From the NCBI GenBank assembly GCA_964017065.1, contig OZ024783.1, forward strand, positions 8,817,367 through 8,881,366: a stretch of 64,000 nt of DNA, written 5' to 3'. Shown here piece after piece: positions 31,501 through 42,030 of this stretch (positions are counted from its first letter, which is position 1; every line of letters starts with the position of its first letter). The notes beneath the pieces were generated by a model that saw nothing but the letters and a program-made list of their open reading frames with translations, ran no database searches and had not been told where the DNA came from. This stretch comes from Haliclona indistincta. Taxonomy: Eukaryota; Porifera; Demospongiae; Haplosclerida; Chalinidae. The position numbers were made by a program, and so were the translations under genes.

Positions 31501-33936
31501 AAATAAAGATGCTGCATCATGTCTCTACTAGATGATCTTAGCCACCTTACTGTGATTGATATCACACTGTGTTCAAGAGCTTCCTCACTAGAGAACGCTT
31601 GAGTTGTATTTGTTTCATATTAACAATGATGGCTCGTGGATTTGAAGAATTCATTTTAGTAGCTGTTTCACTCACTGCGTATCGAATGATGAATCTTTGT
31701 TCTTTCTTTGTTCTACCTTTTCTTTTTACGAAGAAAAAGGTATGATTTTTAGATATGATATGACTTTTTGTTTTTGTTGAAAGTCAATTTTATGACAACC
31801 TTGTCCGATCAAGTCTCTCGGCATCATCATGTCTCTCGGCATCATCGTGTCTCTAGCCACCTTACTGTGATTGATATCACGCTGTGTTTATTAAGAGCAT
31901 TGTTAACGGAGATGATTTAGGATAAAATTTGGCTCAATTACCTTCCATTGCTATAATAATACTAATAATAATAATGCAGGATAGAGTAATCCAGTAGTGG
32001 CTGGAATACAGGACATCGAAAATACATTTTCATCTTTATTTTGAGTGATTATGTGACTAATTTGGATGTGTATTAACTCTTTGTGAGAAAGCAGCAGAAT
32101 GGATAGTATCCATGTTGTGGTACAGTTTGATAGTATCCATGTTGAGGACAGTTTGATTATCTCTTGTTCGGCAAACAAGATCGTGAGTACGTGTCTGGTA
32201 GCTTGAGTTGAACCGGAGTAGTTCTTTTACATGTTCTTTCTCCTTTTTTAAAGAACATGTATGTCATTGCTGCTATTGCTCATTATAAATAAAAATTACT
32301 ACTTTATAAAACTGGAATTATTACTTTGTGCTAAATTTGATTTTAACATCAGAGTTCTGTTTCGTTTTCACTTGTCAGGTGCAGCCTAGCTGGTGCTTTG
32401 GCTGCTCCATTGCTCCATCTTGGTGTAATGGCTGGTCTGATTATATTATTACACAGCAACTGAGGAGAGCTGCAGATCTTCAGTGAGGAGGAGCTGTGCT
32501 GGTACTGCTGGTACTTGATATGGTCAACACATTGATAACAAACAGTTCTTCCTCAAAATACATTTTAAGCAAATTTTGTGCTGCATTGCTGTCTGTGGGT
32601 AGTACAGACAAAGGGACTTGTTTATAGTGATGGGGATGAAGGTGCCATTGTACTACATGTGATGTTTTGATTCACAGTCCACTGATTATTGTTGTCAAGC
32701 ATGTCTAGAACGAATTGATCATTTTCAACCAACTTTTAATAGTTTGCTTTTTTGTATTTTCATGACTACCTTGTCCGACAATATCGGCCACAACGTATGA
32801 CCGAATGAAGATGCTGCATCATTACTCTACTTAGATTAACAATGATGGCTCATGGATTTGAAGAATTCATTTAAGTAGCTGCTTCACTCATAGCGTATCG
32901 AATGATGAATCTTTGTTCTTTCAATGTACACCTTTTTCGTTGGGTTGCTTTTTACGAAGATTGAATTTTGCTCGCTCAGTGATATAATTTTTCTTGAATC
33001 TGATGTAGTAATTGAAATTCTTATTGAATTCATTCACAACTGATGTGCTCGTGTTTTTGTGACGAAGTGTAATTTGTGAGAAGGTAGTGAACTGATATTG
33101 TCCATCTTGATGTATACAGGCACGATTGCGAACACTTTAAGTTCCAGGTTGTTGAAGGGTTGTTCATAGTTTAATGGACACTCGTCTGCTGGTTTGAGGA
33201 GTTGAACCCACTCATGATGTTTTGATACCTGGTATGGTTTAGTTCATGTATTTATCAATGTTGAGTTTGTTCGCTGGTAGCGATGGGAATCCAATCACAG
33301 TGATGGTTTTTGTGGAAACTCAATTTTATGACAACCTTGGCCGATCTTATCGTAACAACATATGAAGATGCTGCATCATGTCTTTAGCCACCTTACTGCA
33401 TCGACCTTGTTCGTTGATTTGCCTTTGAGAGTCCATATCAGCAAATTATTTCACAGCCTCTCATCATCTCAACGAGCTAGTCCCTAGTCCCCAACGAGCT
33501 ATTCTCCCTCTCTCGCCTCATGTTCTACCACCCCGCCCTCTAGCCTTGGTATGCAGAACTATCTCCTAACATGTTATGTCTTTGTCATATTTTTATGGAT
33601 TCACATTGATAGAGTAATGTGTATGTTCATAAAATCTGCACCAATTGTGGTATCTTTCTGTTTTTTCCACCTCACCATTTATCCATCTTGCCCATTTATC
33701 CATCAATTGTTCCATAGATCTGTTCAATGTCACCTGTTCTTCCTGCATAAAGTATTTGTAATGTGTGTTTACATTTGTATGACAGTGTACATACGCTATG
33801 TATACAAGTGAACTTAGGGAAGATATCTTATACTTTAAATTCACCTTCACAGAACTGCTTCTGTGTATTAACAGTAGAAACTTGTGAACTGTTCCTGAGA
33901 AAGACGTGTGTACGATTAGTAGTAGCATAGTGTTCC
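28507..33936. repeat. Repeat mosaic shared with 62380-64000
   Basis: No host gene seen. Internal duplications: 28975-29190 with 29268-29500 (tandem, about 290 bp apart), and 30960-31740 with 32220-32960. 31360-31830 matches 63530-64000 and 29750-30300 matches 62800-63330. Parts are decayed RLE-type LINE sequence on the minus strand (see 29870-30010). A TTG-rich linker and short stop-filled frames cover the rest. Confidence 0.55.
29740..30010 (-). pseudogene. Decayed RLE-type LINE endonuclease fragment
   Basis: Minus strand carries a stop-interrupted match to the YIKSQRRVEVFEV endonuclease block intact at 44993-45394. The partner copy at 62800-63040 reads RPGVTAYIKSQRNVQVFEVV, with the metal-binding Asp of RPD lost. 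Confidence 0.45.
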
Positions 33937-34478
33937 GTACTGACATGTGTGTATAGTAATGTATTGTACTGTATTGAGCATGAAGTGTAGTACTGACATG
34001 TGTGTATAGTAATGTATTGTACTGTATTGAGCATGAAGTGTAGTACTGACATGTGTGTATAGTAATGTATTGTACTGTATTGAGCATGAAGTGTAGTACT
34101 GACATGTGTGTATAGTAATGTATTGTACTGTATTGAGCATGAAGTGTAGTACTGACATGTGTGTATAGTAATGTATTGTACTGTATTGAGCATGAAGTGT
34201 AGTACTGACATGTGTGTATAGTAATGTATTGTACTGTATTGAGCATGAAGTGTAATACTGACATGTGTGTATAGTAATGTATTGTACATTGTACTGTATT
34301 GAGCATGTAGTGTAGTACTGACATGTGTGTATAGTAATGTATTGTACTGTATTGAGCATGAAGTGTAGTACTGACATGTGTGTATAGTAATGTATTGTAC
34401 TGTATTGAGCATGAAGTGTAGTACTGACATGTGTGTATAGTAATGTATTGTACTGTATTGAGCATGAAGTGTAGTACT
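33937..34478. repeat. 53-bp minisatellite, about 10 units
   Basis: Unit GTACTGACATGTGTGTATAG + TAATGTATTGTACTGTATTG + AGCATGAAGTGTA, repeating every 53 bp almost perfectly; one unit has a 7-bp internal duplication at about 34283. Since 53 is not a multiple of three, each frame cycles through all three, and all three minus-strand frames are stop-free. The long Tyr/Thr/His-rich frames here are therefore not evidence of a gene. Confidence 0.95.
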
Positions 34479-34565
34479 GTTGAGACCAGTGTATGTGTGG
34501 GCTACGTGTGTGCACACATGATAATTGATGCGTGACGAATAAGGCAGTGTTGATGCCATGTCATG

Positions 34566-34835
34566 ATGACTGAGGATTAGTAGTGTACTTCACACTATAA
34601 TACACTGTGCATGCTCCAAGTGTGTTTACGAGTACGTTGGAAGCACTAGAGGGTATTCGTGTGTGTGTGTGTAATGGTGACCAGAGGAGCGCATGACTTT
34701 GTTTAGTGCTGTACTTCACACTGTAATACATAACTTTCACTGTACATACTTCAAGTGTGTTTATGAGCAAGCTGGAAGCAATTTGTGTGTGTGTGTGTAA
34801 TGGTGACCAGAGGAGCACATGACTTTGTTTATCAT
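34566..34835. repeat. Two-unit tandem repeat (about 130 bp) with (GT)n
   Basis: TACTTCACACT.TAATACA ... GTGTGTGTGTGTAATGGTGA CCAGAGGAG.GCATGACTTTG occurs twice in succession. No coding content. 34836-35398 beyond it is unremarkable and probably upstream or intronic sequence of the ATM-like gene. Confidence 0.8.
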
Positions 34836-35398
34836 GTTCGGTCATGAAGCCATGTGCTCTTTTGAGTGTGTACATGTATGTGTGAATCCAAAATCAATAA
34901 CCATATGGGATATACATGTTTGCATGTTTGTGTACTGTGCGTGGTTATGGTCACATGATGTTGGAATGCAGTTTTAGTCAATGTGTCTGCTAAAGTGGGA
35001 TGACTTTACATGTAGCTATGACAAATGGGGACAAAACTGGTTAGGATAAAGAGCGCAATAGAGACCAGAAATTATTGATATTTGTTTTATTTTCTTGTTA
35101 TTCATTTTCCATAAATTATTGTACTGCAAACGTGGTACTATAATTTCACTATTTGCAGGCTAGTGATTGTGTTCTCTGTGCAGTTAGCATGTTCGTGTCA
35201 TTCCCATTGTTCTTCTTCCTAATTCCAGCTAGTCTCAACAAATCTCAGTCACTATGGCCTGTATAGTCTTTTGCACTCTTTAAAATAGACGTTGCGTCAT
35301 GCTATTAGGTAGAGTTATGTAATAGTTACTGACGAGTTCTGCACTACTCTTGTACGTACATTGTGGGATATCCTTATTACAAGTACTTTTACAAATTT

Positions 35399-35433
35399 CC
35401 CTCCCTCCCTCCCTCCCTCCCTCCCTCCCTCCC
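35399..35433 (+). repeat. (CTCC)n pyrimidine tract preceding ATM exon
   Basis: CTCC/CCTC units run directly into CCCTAG, so the microsatellite serves as the polypyrimidine tract of the acceptor at 35434-35436. Confidence 0.9.
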
Positions 35434-35436
35434 TAG

Positions 35437-37227
35437 ATCTACTTGCTATCTACTGTAAGCTCTTCCAATCCTCTATCTCATCCTCCTCTACATCGCTGGA
35501 TCGATCTATTCTTGCTCGTGTGATTCACAGCATCATTTCTCACTGTGTAACAAACTGTGACTTGCCGGCAGCACAGTTGTACATGTTCTTCCAGTCAGCT
35601 ACCAAGAATATCAGGTAAGAACTGAGCTGTGTGTATGGTACAAATTTTGAAAACTTGTGAATTCAGTCAAAATTTTGAATTAGTCTAAGTTTTGCTGAAT
35701 GAAGTGAGGCTAATAGTCGTGATAGTACGTGGGACATGGGACATGGGAATGCAGTTAAGACCTGCAAGGGCTGAGGCATACTTGAGGCAATTCCTGTGAA
35801 TTCGTACTCCTAGTTATGTACTGCATGAAACTGTGGTGTGTGTGTGAGTGAGAGTAGTGTATTGGAATGTGCTTGCATTGCATGAGGTGATCGATAGAGT
35901 AATTATCGTACGATCGCACGATAGCTAGCCAGCTGCAATCACTTCCCATTAGCTGTATTAGTGATTGTGTTGTGAGGTGCACAATGTAGCAGGATGTTTT
36001 ACAGGATGTCTGTAATCGTTGTTGTCTGTCTAGCTTTCTCGCATTTTGATGTACTGGTTTTTAAATGTACAATGTCAACAATCTTAAGGTGTTCTATTGA
36101 CTTGCATTCTCTCATAGCTATGGTTTTGAACTGTGATATTTTGAACATGATTACTTGTAACCACAAGGCCCCATGCATTGTACAAAGGGAATTCCTTCTT
36201 TCACAACAGTTGCACTGACCTATCTGAGATCTCATCTCTCCCTCTCTCTCTCTCAGTCAAGAGCAGAACTCCACGGTGCTGGAACACCTGTTAGCTGGTT
36301 TCAATGGCTACTGTGTTGCTGTGGCTACGTCATCTCGTGGTAGACTATGCAAGCTAGGAGAAGAGATATGCCCCCAGCTTTTGCAGGCCTGGGCGAGAAG
36401 TCCGCCGCCAGTGAAAGTGAGTGAGCGAATGAGTGAGTGAGTGAGTAAGTGAGCGAGTGAGTGAGTAAGTAGGTGAGTGAGTGAGTGAGTAGGTGAGTGA
36501 GTGAGTGAGTAGGTGAGTGAGTGTATGAGTGAGTGAGTGAGTGAGTGAGTGAGTGAGTAGGTGAGTGAGTGAATGAGTGAGTGATTATATGAGTGAGTGA
36601 GTGAGTGAGCGAGTGAATAAGTGAGTGAGTGAGTGAGAGAGTGAGTGCGAATGAATGATATAGATAAAGTGTAAAAATATTCGTGAGTGATTTATTGAAC
36701 GTGTTTGGTGAATAGTGCAAGTGATTGAAGAGCATCCAAATGATTTGTGTCAAAGATGAGTAGGAGGGACAAGTGTTGTGATGTGCCCACGGCATTGTGG
36801 TTGTTCAAGCATGTTTTGACAGTGTTTTCGTACATCTGTGTTCATGTGAAAGTTGTTACATGAACTTGCACACTCAGTTTGTTTTGATTTGCTGAAATTT
36901 AATTAGCACTGTTTTTCTTTTTGTAGGATCAACTCATTGAATTCCTTCGGATTCAAGTGAGTGGAATAACATACTCACTCACTCACTCACTCACTCGCTC
37001 AACCAATCACTCGCTCAACCAATCACTCACTCACTCACTCACTCACTCACTCACTCACTCACTCTCTCTCTCTCTCAGGTCAGAGTTCACCATCCTCAAG
37101 GTGCTCACACTGATGATGATGGAGTGTGGGCTGGCAGTGATCACAAATGGAAGTCAATTCTGAACAAAGTTCATGAGCTGGTGCTCTCGGAATGTGAAAC
37201 CACCACAAATAGACTAAGATGGGCAAG
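35437..37227 (+). CDS. ATM: ATM-like PIKK kinase, visible exons 1-4 (N-terminal helical region)
   Basis: Exons 35437-35614, 36257-36416, 36927-36956 (30 nt) and 37079-37227. All introns are GT-AG and phases chain 1-2-0-0-2. The product aligns along its length with residues of roughly the first 200-330 of animal ATM: DLLAIYCKLF..., SILARVIHSI, LCKLGEEICPQLLQAW (compare ATM ELGDEILPTLL), DQLIEFLRIQ, then VRVHHPQGA...KWKSILNKVHELV (compare IYIHHPKGA...KWRSILYNLYDLL). ATM is the nuclear kinase that signals DNA double-strand breaks; this part is an alpha-solenoid, and the kinase domain would lie far downstream. Earlier exons (start codon, TAN motif) were not found upstream in the window. Confidence 0.85.
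36417..36650 (+). repeat. (GTGA)n microsatellite grown from a splice donor
   Basis: It begins at the GTGAGTGAG donor of ATM exon 2 and continues as degenerate GTGA/GTAG units for about 230 bp, leaving many GTGAGT donor-like copies. Its complement type, (CACT)n, lies on the other side of the 30-nt exon. Confidence 0.95.
36973..37077 (+). repeat. (CACT)n / (CT)n microsatellite before ATM exon 4
   Basis: CACT units with two CGCTCAACCAAT interruptions, ending in (CT)n and CAG, the acceptor at 37078. Reverse-complementary in composition to 36417-36650. Confidence 0.95.
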
Positions 37228-37687
37228 GTTAAAAATAATATTTGATTAAGATTATAACATGGTTGTCAGCACAACAGTGTTGCATGTCTTCCACAACATA
37301 TCACAATCTCTCATTTATAGCATTATGTGAATTGTATGATGACAAGGCATTGTACCAGGGATTCAAATTAACTTAGTTTCAAATTAGCCAGCAGGGCAAG
37401 TACAATCAGATTGAACTAACAGTTTCTACCAGCCCAATAAATAATTAAGCTACTTGTTTCCAGTCAAATTCTGCAGTAAGTCTACATGTATCTCTAGCCA
37501 GCTGGGCTACCAACCTGTACATTTCATTAGCCCAAGCTATATTTTACTAGCCTCAGGCTAGCTGGCTAGTGTTAATTTTAAGCCCTGCATTGTACATGTG
37601 CCAATTTCGTTTCCATACTCTATTGTACCAAGTTATGTGATACTAATGTTACGCAATGTTGTGTGTAATGTCAATACTCGTGATGCT
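37228..37687 (+). other. ATM intron 4, 5' part, nothing recognised
   Basis: Sequence around 37360-37580 contains repeated TAGCCAGC.GGGC and CTAGCC motifs, a minor degenerate repeat. No coding content. Confidence 0.5.
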
Positions 37688-38420
37688 TACACAAATCTGA
37701 TCGTAATTGTATCTACCACATTTAGACTCTCTGGCTTGTTTCTCTCTAGAGTGATTACATTTGACAGCCCAGCAATGCACATTCTGTGAAATGTCAATAC
37801 TAATACTGCGTTCACACAGGCACGAGATCGCGGGTCAGCTCGCGTTGGCGCGCACCAACTCGTTTACAAAATTACTGTGTGAACAGGCACAAATCGAGCC
37901 GAGCCGTGCCGAGTCGAGCTTGATTAGCCCACTTTCCAATAGTGAGCCAGAATGGGGTCTGACCCGGGTAAGCGTGCTGCGTGTGGCTGTGTGAACGCGG
38001 AAGCTGGGCCAGCTCGCTTACAAACTTTTCTTTCAAGAATCAGCGGTTAGTTTATTGATGATATCTGCTTAGAAAAGTACTTCCGAAGCAGTAAACAACG
38101 CGCCTACCTACTCGTAACTGCACAAAAACTGCACGAGCAGTTCTTCGTTCGACGCTCGGTTCGACGCCATTTTAGCCATCCTTTTATTACCAGGAAGTAT
38201 CTGCCCCTTCATTATTGCTTGTGGCGAGCTCGAACTCGCTTGCGTGCTACTGTGTGAACGCAGCCAAATAGCGTGCCAGTTACCCGCGCCGACCTGGGCT
38301 GGCTTGCTTCACATGCCTGTGTGAACGCTGTATTACACAAATCTGATCGTAATTGTATCTACCACATTTAGACTCTCTGGCTTGTTTTCTAGAGTGATTA
38401 AAATTGACAGCTCAGCATTG
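37688..38420 (+). repeat. 100-bp direct repeat flanking a MITE
   Basis: ACACAAATCTGATCGTAATT and the following 80 bp occur at 37690-37790 and again at 38336-38420, on the two sides of the 37808-38328 element. The pair is far too long to be a target-site duplication, so a tandem duplication preceded the insertion or the repeats were part of the inserted unit. Confidence 0.75.
37808..38328. mobile_element. GC-rich MITE with GCGTTCACACAGGC termini, 521 bp
   Basis: Terminal inverted repeat GCGTTCACACAGGCA / TGCCTGTGTGAACGC, with further GTGTGAACGC motifs inside (about 37990 and 38252), giving sub-terminal repeats. AGCTCG-rich interior. No protein. Superfamily not certain. Confidence 0.7.
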
Positions 38421-38595
38421 TACTTCAATGTACATACATTCTATCTATTATATCTATGTGTCTACTGTAATAATATACATGTTCATGGTGCCTTGTTGGC
38501 AGGTTATTTCGAAAATTTCTCACACAATAAGGGAGTGTATGATTTTTGGCAGTTAATTACTATAGGGGATTACCCTGGGATTTTTCTGAGTTTGT

Positions 38596-38775
38596 GTACA
38601 GTTGTTTGCGAAGATCTTGCATAACGGAAGCGAAAGCGGAAGTATGACGTAGGCCAATCAAACGCACGTAAGCGTGACTAACTGAAGCTGTACACGTAAC
38701 GAATAGTGAATTTGATTGCCCAGTGTCACACTTCCGCTTTTGCTTCCACTATGTAAGATCTTCGCAAACAACTGT
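38596..38775. mobile_element. Tc1/mariner-type MITE, 180 bp, TA flanks
   Basis: TACAGTTGTTTGCGAAGATC at the left is mirrored at the right (GATCTTCGCAAACAACTGTA), and pairing continues through CGGAAGCGAAAGCGGAAG for about 50 bp per arm. TA dinucleotides at both ends fit the Tc1/mariner target. The termini resemble those at 41136. Confidence 0.8.
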
Positions 38776-38929
38776 ATGCATGTACCCAATCTTATGTTCA
38801 TACATGACTGAATGTTTCTTTTTACATAAACGAGTATGGATGTAGTATAAAGAAAAATTCTGTATTTAAAATCCTTTGCTATTATACTGTATACTCAGTT
38901 GTGCATGGCACCAAAGCCTTCTCTTTATT

Positions 38930-39090
38930 TAAGCTTCCAAGCCTCCTCTTATCCTGAACTTTTTCTGAGCATCCTCTCCTCCCAAACCTTTTCCAAGCCT
39001 CCTCTCCTCCCAAATTTTTCCAAGCCTTCTCTTTTCCCAAACCATTTCCAAGCCTCCTCTCTTCCCAAACCTCTTCCAAGCCTTTTTGTA
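38930..39090. repeat. Degenerate CCAAGCCTCCTCT minisatellite
   Basis: About six units of CCAAGCCTCCTCTYYTCCCAAAC, spacing 22-28 bp. The Lys/Glu/Trp-rich minus-strand frame over it is a by-product. Confidence 0.8.
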
Positions 39091-40320
39091 ATTCCTGCCT
39101 AAATAATGTCAAGTGTTTTTTATTGTGAAAAGTGTTTTATTATAAATTCTGTTTAGACCGACTTTGTGATAATGTATAACTTGCTCATACATGTACTCAG
39201 GTCAGTGGTACAAGGAAACTACACAGTATCCTGCCATTGTGTACACTCTATGACATTGTTTCTCATTGAGTGCATTGGTTGTCATAGAAACAACCCTACC
39301 CTTGTACAAAATTATCATAGGTTTGGTAGTTACACAAACAAGTAAAAAAACAAGTTCAAATGTTCATTTTATCATTTATTTACAAGCAGCTTCATCTGTT
39401 GTTGCTGTTGTCTTCTGCCCATTCCATTGCTTGTCATTTTTGTGTGGTTTACATTGATCTACTGGTCTTTTTGTCTTTTTAGAGTAATTATGTTTGGGTT
39501 TGTGGCGGTCTTTGATAACTGCATATTTTCAAATTTGAGGTTCCTAAGCTTTATCAGTTAGAGTGTGAAACACAGTGTGTGGTGGAGCAGTCGTGTGTAC
39601 TAGTTTATGCTTCACATGTGACTGGTTCCAATGGGATTTGATAGTCAGGTTTGTCGGCTTCTGTGTGCGTGTGTGCTTGCTCAAGTGGGAGTTTGATAGT
39701 AGATTTGTTTGATAATGAAATAATTAATCAAAGCTGGTTAGTAGACAAGACATGTTAGCTTGTCTCCACCAATCTGTAGCCAGAGCTTCAAACTTTTGAC
39801 TATTTTCACTTGCTGTGTTGATTTTGTGTTGTCTATCACTGAGCACTTGGCAATGACCTGTATTATTATGGCGACTTATGTTTTTGTCTTAATTTAACAA
39901 TTTACATCTAAACCCTGTATACCGTAATTTTGAGGTTGAAACTTTTGGGAATTTCGTGAATTATTACAGACTATTTGCGAAAATTTTATCCGCGAATGTC
40001 TTGTTTTAGCTAACAAAGTTAGGGCAACAACGCTGATTCGCGATATTATTTGCAAAGTGCTCTATCTTGCGCATTTGCGAATTTTTCTCTCTTGAAAATT
40101 ACCCGCTGTACAATAAATCATAAATATTGTGAGAAAGTTGACCAGCAAATTTTTGAGTAAAACGCCGCTTACTGTTATGTTTTAACCATGATATGTAAGT
40201 TATTCTTTTTGTTAAATCTGAAAAAAAATCAAATTTTATATGCTGTCACCAAAATTTTTGTGTACTGTAGTACAATAAAAATAATTAATTTTATCTGTTC
40301 TTTTTCTCTCCTTTATTCAG
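39091..40320 (+). other. ATM intron 4, 3' part, nothing recognised
   Basis: AT-rich, with short stop-filled frames. An inverted segment pairs 40400-40440 with 40585-40630 around exon 5 and intron 5 (GATCTGGGAAAATGAGCC / GGCTCATTTTCCCAGATC), indicating a small inverted-repeat element next to exon 5. Confidence 0.5.
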
Positions 40321-40751
40321 TAAAAGTGATGGTAGTATATCTATTTTATTGATTGATTTAGCTGTCGATGTCATAAACCAGGTCAGTGCATGGGCTAAAA
40401 TGTGACTGGATCTGGGAAAATGAGCCGTAAGGGGATCTGTCGTAAATGGAAACAACGCAAGATATTCAGCACTTTTAATTTCGTCAGCATCAATGCTGGG
40501 GCAGAAATGATAAGTACTATCTTTGTTCTTTTCTTGGTTTTTATCAAAAAATTCAAATTACTATGAATGTCATGCGTTACTTTCATCTACTAGAGATCCC
40601 CTTAAGGCTCATTTTCCCAGATCCAGTCACAAAATTTATTTAGTATGGATGTACTGCAGTGAGCATGGTTTGTTTTTTCAACAGATATTCTATTTTAGTG
40701 ATAATCAAGAAGAAAGCAGAAGAACTGGACGGAGAATTGAACCATCGCAAG
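40321..40751 (+). CDS. ATM: ATM-like kinase, visible exons 5-6
   Basis: Exon 5 (40321-40381) follows acceptor TTTATTCAG and encodes SDGSISILLIDLAVDVINQ, aligning with the ATM ENLIELMADICHQ block. Exon 6 (40685-40751) encodes IFYFSDNQEESRRTGRRIEPSQ, corresponding to a variable linker. The 2-nt overhang of exon 4 completes a Ser codon with exon 5; exon 6 ends one base into a codon that exon 7 completes as Ala. The 3.1-kb intron before exon 5 contains two MITEs. Confidence 0.75.
40397..40631. repeat. Small inverted-repeat element in ATM intron 5
   Basis: GTGACTGGATCTGGGAAAAT near 40402 is mirrored at 40610-40630, and AAGGGGATCT near 40431 is mirrored at 40594. Arms of roughly 40 bp enclose about 150 bp. 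This is a MITE-like structure filling most of the 303-bp intron 5. Confidence 0.7.
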
Positions 40752-41135
40752 GTACATGTGTATGTTACTAAATTACCACAATGGCTGGGATTTTTGCACG
40801 AAGGGCAATTTGCATGAAGGGTTATTTGGTCTAATTAAGTAGCTTTGTGTGTACTTGTAAAAAGGATCAAGAAATTAAATAATTATACAAACTCAGTCAA
40901 GCATGAGTGGACGGAAAGAGATATTATTGAGTTACGAGTGATAACAAAAAATAAGTTCAATATATTATAGCTAACGGCAATGCTATTTGTATCCAGGTAA
41001 GTCTAAACTAGTTTTAAATGTTTCTGCTATCTAGTAGAGGTTCCAATTTACTATAGATACCTCTAATGATGTCATTCTACGCTAGCTGCTGGCTATATAA
41101 TTGTGATATCATAAACATTATGTTTATATGAATAC

Positions 41136-42030
41136 AGCGGTTTACGAAGGTCTTGTATAGAGCAGAAGCGATAAGTCATGTCTTTCGACTGATGCAAGCC
41201 AGAGGTGAGTGCGTCAGTCGGTAAGCGACGCGAACGGTATGATCCAAAGAGAAGGCAGAGGTCGGGAAAAGGGCTGCCGAGCACGGTGTAACAGAACAGC
41301 TACTATCAAATACTGGAAAAGATCCTCCCCGGTTGCTTGTTAAAGAAAGCAGTGTACGAACATAGAAGAACAAGAGTTAGCGTTGAGGAAGAAAACAGGC
41401 AAGGAAATGACAGTTAAGACAGTGGCTATCAATACGTTCTCGTTTGCTTGGAGAAGAGCCAGGCAAAAGAGTTCAAGCTTTCCTACTTGCAATGCGTGAT
41501 GGTGGAGCTGTCATCAATACTGCGATAACAATAGTGTGTGCACTAGGAGTCCTTGAAATCGATCAAAAATAGCAAGAGCTGATTGAGTAGGCTCAAGTTT
41601 GAGGTCTTTTCTTTTTTTTCTCGACATAAGGAAAAAGAACCTTCTCTAAGTAGTCGACCATTTTGTCTACGTTAGACTAGTGATTATCTGACATGCCAAT
41701 CAGAGGGGAATGTGACTGCTGGAAGGCACTTCTTGGTCTTACCTTTATAAATCAGTTGTAGAGGAAGAAAGTCGCTAACTACTGTGTTTCCAAAACAGCC
41801 GTGATCTGCCTTTTGTCGTCAATGCCTGCTATCTCGATTCACTTTGAACCTTCCTTTGCCATCGTCCAACTTGAAACTGGAACATAATGAATACCAGTCT
41901 GATCCCAATTGATCACCAAGTCGCTAGGAATCTCCTCCATTTGAATGATCACGTTGACAACAACGATGAATTGTGGTTTCAGTGAATTGATATCCGAAAC
42001 AGACACTTAGGCTTTGGTACTTGCCCGGCA
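41136..42030 (-). pseudogene. Pogo/Tigger-like DDE transposase relic
   Basis: The minus strand at about 42000-41600 reads EEIPSDLVINWDQTGIHYVP, holding the first catalytic Asp of the DDE domain, then SSWTMAKEGSK, a stop, IEIAGIDDKRQITAV and a frameshift, with further stops after. It ends at 41136 in TACAGCGGTTTACGAAGGTC, a terminus resembling the 38596 MITE. It sits in ATM intron 6, is too damaged to be functional, and no other end was found. Confidence 0.65.

Noticed and set aside
33593..34559. Long minus-strand frames up to 290 codons rich in Tyr, His and Thr
   Set aside because: They are translations of a 53-bp tandem repeat that is open in all three frames; no gene signals.
36325..36795. 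Minus-strand frame of THSLTHSLTHS repeats
   Set aside because: Translation of the (GTGA)n microsatellite in an ATM intron.
38882..39112. Lys/Glu-rich 76-codon minus-strand frame
   Set aside because: Product of the degenerate CCAAGCCTCCTCT minisatellite.
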